Below are positions 6,347 through 11,217 of a DNA stretch of 11,217 nt, piece by piece (position 1 is the stretch's first letter; every line of letters starts with the position of its first letter). Source of the DNA: Promethearchaeota archaeon. GTDB lineage: Archaea; Asgardarchaeota; Lokiarchaeia; Sigynarchaeales; SOKP01. The stretch is from contig JAHLWT010000114.1 of NCBI GenBank assembly GCA_019057775.1, positions 1 to 11,217 on the forward strand, read 5' to 3'. A program made the position numbers and the translations under genes. Under the pieces are notes generated by a model that did no database searches, was not told the DNA's origin, and saw only the letters and a list, made by a program, of their open reading frames with translations.

Positions 6347-7402
6347 ATGGAACCACGCGAACAACTCATTAGCAAAAAGATAAAAGTAGGAATTCCAAGG
6401 GCACTTCATTTTTATCGATATTTTCCTTTTTGGAAAAAACTTCTTGAAAAACTAAATGCTGAAATCATTTTAAGTCCTCCAACCAATAAGAAAATTGTGG
6501 AGGAGGGTGTAACTCATGGCTTTGGAGAATTATGTATCCCAGTCAAGATATATTATGGCCAACTTCTGAAATTAGTTCGAGATAATCCCGATTTAGATTA
6601 TATTTTTGTTCCTAGATATGTTGCTGAAGTAAAGGAAGCATATTTTTGCCCTAAATTTATCTCGCTTCCCGATATCATAAAAATTCTTCCAAACATACCC
6701 AAAATCCTTAATTTCGAAGTGAATGTAAAAGAATTCCCTATTGCAACTTCAATAATAGAACTTGGTAAAGAGTTAGGAAAATCCCAGAATCAAGCATTAG
6801 ACGCATACCGAGAAGCTCAGATATATTTTGAGGATTATCATAAATTTTTAAGAGATGGAGCTTCAGTTAATCATGCTTTACGATTAGTAGAAAGAAGTCG
6901 GCCATTCACTTTGCTTAAGAGAAAAGATGAAGGTGATCTTAAATTTTTACTTCTAGGTCATGGATATAATATTTTTGATACTTTCATTAATTTAGATTTT
7001 CAGAAAAAGCTTAAGGATCACGGTGTTAATGTATTTACAATAGAAAATCTACCAGAGTCTATTTTCAGAAAACCTGTAATTATAAATAAGCGTCTACGTA
7101 ATTATTGGCGTCATGAAGAAGAAATAATGCAATCAATTCGCTACTTTTTGACAAAAGGGCGTAATGAAATTGATGGAGTAATTTTTCTGATAAGTTTCGC
7201 TTGTGGTCCGGATAGCCTTATCTCAGAGTTAATAATGCGAGATATGAAAGTTGTTGGATTACCTTTTCTAGAAATAATTATGGATGAACATAGTGGGACT
7301 GCTGGACTCTTGACAAGAATAGAAAGCTTTGTTGAGATGGTTCGGAGGAAAAAAAAGAAGTTGGCAATGGATTCAATGGCGGATGATAAAATGGTAACAT
7401 AA
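6347..7402 (+). CDS. Acyl-CoA dehydratase activase-related protein (DUF2229/COG3580-COG3581-like)
   Basis: This protein belongs to the group related to 2-hydroxyacyl-CoA dehydratases and their activators. It begins with the family signature KVGIPRALHFYRYFPFW (12-28) followed by LSPPTNKK. Then come GELCIPVK (C63), IFVPR (86-90), YFCPKFISLPD (C101) and SFACGPDSL (C286), ending with MDEHSGTAGLLTRIESF, the usual C-terminal motif of these proteins. The three cysteines probably bind a [4Fe-4S] cluster, as in relatives. Many homologues are fused behind an ASKHA ATPase activase domain (HgdC/BadF type); here, at 351 residues, that domain is absent and none is encoded in the window. The lysine run near residue 336 is a basic tail. 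The specific reaction is unknown for most of this family; electron transfer or assembly of a radical dehydratase-like enzyme is the family-level guess. The gene converges on its neighbour with 21 bases between the stops. Confidence 0.82.
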   Translation: MEPREQLISKKIKVGIPRALHFYRYFPFWKKLLEKLNAEIILSPPTNKKIVEEGVTHGFGELCIPVKIYYGQLLKLVRDNPDLDYIFVPRYVAEVKEAYFCPKFISLPDIIKILPNIPKILNFEVNVKEFPIATSIIELGKELGKSQNQALDAYREAQIYFEDYHKFLRDGASVNHALRLVERSRPFTLLKRKDEGDLKFLLLGHGYNIFDTFINLDFQKKLKDHGVNVFTIENLPESIFRKPVIINKRLRNYWRHEEEIMQSIRYFLTKGRNEIDGVIFLISFACGPDSLISELIMRDMKVVGLPFLEIIMDEHSGTAGLLTRIESFVEMVRRKKKKLAMDSMADDKMVT

Positions 7403-7423
7403 GCTTTTGAGAAATCTTTTAAT

Positions 7424-8350
7424 TTAATTACAGATTAAATCGTCTAATCTAAAGATCTTTTGCTGCCCATAATATAGCGCATTAAACAATCTAATTGAAA
7501 ACTCATCCATTAATGAGTAATCAAGTTTAGGCAGATTAACTCCAACCACATCATCAAAAACTAGAATTTTCCGAATTTTAATTTTATCTCTTTTAATTAA
7601 ATCCCTTACTTTTCTTTCGAGATATTTTGGTCTAAACTTGTTTAATCTATGGAGTATGTCAGTTATCCAAGTTCTATATTCTCCAATGTATCTCCCATCC
7701 ATATCAAAAAACTTTTTTCCAAAATCAATCAATAATTCAAACAGATTTATTTTAGGGTGCTCTACTAAAAAAATTATATCATTTTCGCTTAAGGCGGGGT
7801 CAAAGGAACAAATTAAATCTAAAATATTCTCATCTAAGACACATCCACTTTCTCTAACTTCTTGTATTAAAACTTCAAACTCTTCTTGAGTAAGAAAATC
7901 GAGATAGTGAGACATCACCAAATAAATAATCGTCGGTCCATAACCACTTTCAATTCTTTTGACAATTTCCTCTTTAAAAACTCTTCGCGCTATAGGATCT
8001 CCGATTTCAGATAGTTTTTTTAATAAAGGAAATGCGATGTTAGAATGAAGCAAATTCGTATTGTAATTATTCTCAAACCATACCTGTAAATTAGAGCAGT
8101 GCCCCCAAAACTCGACTTCTGGAGGAATTATTGGAAACTGAGAGGTGCGAATATTAAAGGGATTACCAAACTGTTCTGAAAACTCGTCAATGGATTTCAA
8201 CTCATCTAATCCGACAGTATCCTTGACTGGAATTTCAAGGAGCAAGAATTTACACTGCATGAACTTCTCACCACTCAAATAGATATTAGTTCTATTTTTC
8301 TCAAGTCTGAGTGTGATATTCTTGTTTACTATAAATTCTTTATCTCCCAT
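7424..8350 (-). CDS. Hypothetical protein with EFWGHCSN core, probable Asgard paralogue family
   Basis: The function is unknown. Residues 1-45 from the ATG look like a small beta-rich start (FIVNKNITLRLE, IYLSGEKFMQCKFLLLEIP). A core follows with EFWGHCSNLQVWFENNYNT (80-98), FPLLKKLSEIGDP (107-119), VFKEEI (124-129), then helical repeats to the end with many buried leucines, suggestive of an alpha-solenoid. From memory, similar EFWGHCSN...GDP.A..VFKEEI proteins occur in several copies in Lokiarchaeia genomes, sometimes ahead of leucine-rich repeats; I could not check this. No signal peptide or membrane segment is visible. The frame can start at a TTG (8371) but not earlier, because a stop lies just upstream. 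I prefer the ATG at 8350, giving 308 residues. The gene sits directly downstream of the large nuclease-like gene on the same strand, about 105 bases away and with its own TATA-like box. Confidence 0.75.
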   Translation of the reverse strand: MGDKEFIVNKNITLRLEKNRTNIYLSGEKFMQCKFLLLEIPVKDTVGLDELKSIDEFSEQFGNPFNIRTSQFPIIPPEVEFWGHCSNLQVWFENNYNTNLLHSNIAFPLLKKLSEIGDPIARRVFKEEIVKRIESGYGPTIIYLVMSHYLDFLTQEEFEVLIQEVRESGCVLDENILDLICSFDPALSENDIIFLVEHPKINLFELLIDFGKKFFDMDGRYIGEYRTWITDILHRLNKFRPKYLERKVRDLIKRDKIKIRKILVFDDVVGVNLPKLDYSLMDEFSIRLFNALYYGQQKIFRLDDLICN

Positions 8351-8398
8351 CTTCTTAATTTTATTAATCAAAACGAAAATTTAATGATTGGGACTGAG

Positions 8399-8406
8399 TA
8401 TAAAAA
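8399..8406 (-). promoter_or_regulatory. TATA-like box for the EFWGHCSN gene
   Basis: On the minus strand TTTTTATA lies about 50 bases before the ATG at 8350. Transcription would start near 8376, so the gene probably has its own promoter despite following the large gene. The match is weak, in very AT-rich DNA. Confidence 0.3.
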
Positions 8407-8430
8407 TTAATTTATTGTTAATTAATAAGA

Positions 8431-8442
8431 AAAAGAAAAAAA
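8431..8442 (-). terminator. T-rich terminator after the large minus-strand gene
   Basis: On the minus strand, a run of seven T, a C and four more T follow the stop codon of the large gene by about 13 bases. This fits an oligo-T archaeal terminator and separates it from the next gene. Confidence 0.45.
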
Positions 8443-8455
8443 TGTTATTATTAAT

Positions 8456-11217
8456 TCAAAAATAGCCTTCAAATTCAGCCCGCCTATTACTTAAACTATC
8501 GGGTAACAAACCAGTTAACAGAAACTTCTTTAGCTCCATAAATGTCATTCCAAAAACTTGTTTTATTTTCCTGCTAACAGTTCCAGAGTTCGTAGAAGTT
8601 GATAGCTCCAATTCATGCGCAAAGTCGATCATTGTGAATTCTCGTTGCCGCTGGACAGTACCTCGTCTCCTAATTAGATTTTTTGCTAAATACCAATAAT
8701 TGGGCCCAGAATGATATCTCTCGACTAAGGCTGTAAGGCTCCTAAAATGTTGTCTTATTATATTCTGTATACGATACTTCCGCTTCTCGTTTATTAAACT
8801 TTCAGTAATCTCTTCATCAGATCTTCCAGATTCTCTTAATTCTTGAATAATTACATCCCTGTCCCGATCAAATCCAGGTAAAACTTCCAAAAGGGAAAGA
8901 TAATCTGTGATTCCATTTCGTACATGATTCTCTATAATTGCAGGATAAATTGCTGCTTTTAATTGATTAATATCTAATCCTTCAAATTCTGGACCTTTAT
9001 ATATAAACTCCTTTAGAAGTCGAGAAATATATTCGTGCGTCACTCCAGATCTAGACCTCGATCCATCCATAGTTACACGAATTCCAGATTTTTGATTAAA
9101 TATTCTAGCTATTGCTTCCATATTATATCCAAGCCTCCATAATTTATCTGCTTCAACCGCTTGCTTTCGACCAAGAACTGTGGTAAAATGGTGGTCTATC
9201 ACATCTTCATACCAAGTCTCTAAATTTGAGGCCAATTTTCCCTCTTGGGAAGGATATTTTAAGCCTAATTTTTCCATATATTTACTTTTTGCCTCCACAT
9301 GACGATTATAATATAATACATCATCAAAAGCGCTATCAATAGTATTAAACGGTAATAAAGCGATTCCTCTACCTCCACGGGTTCCACCTTCCTCATAATT
9401 ACCTCCAAATTCCAAAAATTGTGAGTGGTATATCCCTATGAAGAATTTTTCTTTTAAGCTGGCAATCTCTTCAGTCTTTTTAACAGCTGCTTTAAGAGCT
9501 GCTTTCTGAGCATCTGCATCTTGAATACTCTTGATTGCTGCCCAATCTCCTTGAAATCTAACAATATCTAATACTTCCACTCTAATATGGGCTCTGGCTT
9601 GCTCCTCGAATGAAGAATATTTGTCATCAAGAATATATGTAAAGTCATTTCTTATTAACTCATGTATTTGAAATCGGGGACTTATTCTAAGACCAGATTT
9701 TACATGACTTTTTGAATCTTTGTATATTCTCGTAGTCAAATCATCTGTCAAACCAATATAATTTTCTCCAGGGAATTCTTTCCATGCCTCTGAAGCCTCT
9801 TTCCTCCAATACATTCTATAGATTACGATATCACCAGAACCAATATTTTGTTGCCGTTCCCATAGTTTAATTTTGCTTATTCGCGTCTCATAATCTGGAG
9901 AATTGAAAATTCTACGATTTTCAGGATTTATTGTATTTTCTAATGTGGCTTCGCAATGCATACATTTTAAAACAATGTTATTTCCATCACGATGTTGAAT
10001 AAAGTAATTATGCCGAACAAATTCTGACCCCCCAAAACGCCTACAAACTTTCATTTGCTCATAATAATGAGAGACTATATTTTCAGGTCTGTCTAATAAT
10101 TGAGTTTCAACTACTGGTTCTTCATGAATGTCTTGCCTCTGCTTTCTTTCTTTAACTTCCTTATCCATATTTTTGGTATTGAAATCTTTAGTCATCCCGA
10201 CTGTACTTGAACCCATTGCAATAAAACTTCCTATGAGGGGATTAAAAATACCTACAATTGAAGCAACTGTAAATCCTAAAGCTATAACAGCAGCAGTCTT
10301 AATTGATGCTTTATGTTTATTTAACCACTCAGAAATTTTACTTGATTTTTGATGGTCATTAAAAGTAGTTACCTTGGCTTTTTCTTGAATGTTCCTCACA
10401 ATTCGAGATTTCCACGCATTAGAAACTTCAGGAGGGATATCAAGAGTACCAACACTTTCTTGTTTGGTCTTAAGAGCTAATTCAAAGACATCCTTGGAAA
10501 GATCAACTCCGACACTGGACAAAATTAAAAGATTACCAAGTGAGGCGCCACCAGAACCGAAAGTACTTCCTGAAAGGGCACCAGCAAACATTAAAATTGA
10601 GGAAATTGAGGTTGTAATGAGTTCGATTCTTTCGGATCTGAGCTGCTCTTCTTGTTGCTGCCGTTCAGCAATCGATTCTCTTTGCTCGTTGGCAAAAGTA
10701 GTTCTCGAGTCTTGCGACGTTCCAGCAAGGGCTTGTTCAGTCTGTAGTTGCGCACGAATCTGGGTGCTTGTAGAGTAAGAACCGAGAATACTTGTGACAC
10801 CGCTTACCAATGATTCTCTACCACTCTCTGCCATGCTTGACCATAAGATTTGCTCGAAACCATCTCCTCCCGCATCTCGGACAGCTTTAGTCACAAAGGC
10901 TTCTATCCACGGGTCAACGTAGACTTCTTCCATCGATTCTGAGAATACGGCAAGACCGACTTTTGCAATTTGGTACGATTTAGAACTGACGATTTTATTC
11001 AAGAAATTGACTACTCTGGAGCTTGAGGGTAATACTGTGCCTGTCGATATGGGTAATGCAGCGCTAATTAGCTTACTCGTGCCGGCAGCAAGTCCAATAG
11101 TTATTAACGTGGATGCAATTGTTAGCCACACCGTATAACTAATCTGATCTAATTTTTGTTGCGTATCTTCAGCTATAGTATATTGATAGAGATATTCAAG
11201 GATACTTGCATGTGAGG
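8456..11217 (-). CDS. Large membrane-associated protein with GIY-YIG nuclease domain and HTH-rich tail (5' partial)
   Basis: At least 919 codons are visible and the frame is open to the right edge, so the N-terminus is missing. Residue numbers count from an internal GTG at 11131. Hydrophobic segments lie at about 2-27, 170-210 and 278-312. A Q/E-rich coiled-coil candidate spans 125-170. A possible metal site is C363, H374 or H380, and C390/C393 in KCMHC. A GIY-YIG nuclease domain spans about 434-590: VIY (436-438, replacing GIY), NYIGLTDDLTTRIY with Y458-G460 and R468, H476, a glutamate near 554-555 before EKFFIGIY, then GGNYEEGGTRGG with N578. These match the conserved positions of I-TevI-like nucleases. 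The tail has helix-turn-helix-like units near 654-710 and 808-870, the latter ending NSGTVSRKIKQVFGMTFMELKKFLL, and a less clear one between. DNA cleavage is the likely activity. It could be a selfish nuclease, a defence effector or a toxin. The part nearest the edge is unusually G+C-rich. Confidence 0.72.
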   Translation of the reverse strand, partial: SHASILEYLYQYTIAEDTQQKLDQISYTVWLTIASTLITIGLAAGTSKLISAALPISTGTVLPSSSRVVNFLNKIVSSKSYQIAKVGLAVFSESMEEVYVDPWIEAFVTKAVRDAGGDGFEQILWSSMAESGRESLVSGVTSILGSYSTSTQIRAQLQTEQALAGTSQDSRTTFANEQRESIAERQQQEEQLRSERIELITTSISSILMFAGALSGSTFGSGGASLGNLLILSSVGVDLSKDVFELALKTKQESVGTLDIPPEVSNAWKSRIVRNIQEKAKVTTFNDHQKSSKISEWLNKHKASIKTAAVIALGFTVASIVGIFNPLIGSFIAMGSSTVGMTKDFNTKNMDKEVKERKQRQDIHEEPVVETQLLDRPENIVSHYYEQMKVCRRFGGSEFVRHNYFIQHRDGNNIVLKCMHCEATLENTINPENRRIFNSPDYETRISKIKLWERQQNIGSGDIVIYRMYWRKEASEAWKEFPGENYIGLTDDLTTRIYKDSKSHVKSGLRISPRFQIHELIRNDFTYILDDKYSSFEEQARAHIRVEVLDIVRFQGDWAAIKSIQDADAQKAALKAAVKKTEEIASLKEKFFIGIYHSQFLEFGGNYEEGGTRGGRGIALLPFNTIDSAFDDVLYYNRHVEAKSKYMEKLGLKYPSQEGKLASNLETWYEDVIDHHFTTVLGRKQAVEADKLWRLGYNMEAIARIFNQKSGIRVTMDGSRSRSGVTHEYISRLLKEFIYKGPEFEGLDINQLKAAIYPAIIENHVRNGITDYLSLLEVLPGFDRDRDVIIQELRESGRSDEEITESLINEKRKYRIQNIIRQHFRSLTALVERYHSGPNYWYLAKNLIRRRGTVQRQREFTMIDFAHELELSTSTNSGTVSRKIKQVFGMTFMELKKFLLTGLLPDSLSNRRAEFEGYF

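Noticed and set aside
7638..7889. Plus-strand frame of 83 codons inside the EFWGHCSN gene
   Set aside because: It lies antisense within a better-supported gene and has low-complexity Ser/Lys content with no motif.
10389..10778. Plus-strand frame of 129 codons opposite the large gene
   Set aside because: It is antisense to a gene with clear domain content, is Cys/Ser-rich without any recognisable motif, and has no ribosome binding site or family signature.
8456..11131. Large protein as an intein or group I intron homing endonuclease
   Set aside because: The visible part has no Hint-type splicing motifs, and no interrupted host gene is visible. An intein upstream of the window edge cannot be excluded.
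1..11217. CRISPR array, tRNA or rRNA genes, insertion sequence ends
   Set aside because: I saw no regularly spaced direct repeats, no cloverleaf with a T-loop consensus, no rRNA-like G+C-rich block and no transposase in any frame.

Overview
The window looks like a piece of an Asgard archaeal chromosome (Lokiarchaeia-like), although no marker gene proves it. The DNA is AT-rich. Most genes have TATA-like boxes about 30-35 bases before the start or predicted transcription start, and oligo-T tracts rather than G+C hairpins follow them. Two starts carry Shine-Dalgarno-like AGAGGA or GAGG. The gene mix fits as well: bacterial-type glycerolipid acyltransferase domains, a xylulokinase of the animal type, an orphan CheR, a stand-alone activase-related protein, and a hypothetical protein with an EFWGHCSN core that I associate from memory with Asgard paralogue families. 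I put the Asgard assignment at about 0.7.

Layout. 1-326 (+) is the C-terminal end of an eight-cysteine double [4Fe-4S] protein cut by the window edge. 464-1504 (+) is a CheR-type methyltransferase with a basic insertion. 1727-2464 (+) is a HAD phosphatase. 2751-4409 (+) is a protein with two complete PlsC acyltransferase domains, preceded by a 286-base region with three dyad symmetries and two TATA candidates. 4429-6051 (-) is xylulokinase, convergent with the acyltransferase. 6052-6346 is a divergent promoter region. 6347-7402 (+) is an acyl-CoA dehydratase activase-related protein. 7424-8350 (-) is the hypothetical protein. 8456-11217 (-) is the C-terminal part, at least 919 codons, of a very large protein whose reading frame stays open to the window edge.

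How they work together. Strand switches and leaders of 84-295 bases suggest mostly single-gene transcription units rather than one operon. The HAD phosphatase and double acyltransferase could both act in glycerolipid metabolism. Xylulokinase would feed xylulose 5-phosphate into pentose metabolism. These links are inference.

The most unusual object is the large minus-strand protein. It has hydrophobic segments, a Q/E-rich coiled-coil candidate, a Cys/His metal-site candidate, a divergent GIY-YIG nuclease domain, and a tail that looks like several helix-turn-helix units. The part of the gene nearest the right edge is clearly richer in G+C than its neighbours. A membrane-attached, DNA-binding nuclease of this build is the best candidate here for an undescribed system, either a polymorphic-toxin-like effector or a selfish or defence nuclease. 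Its N-terminal part lies outside the window.
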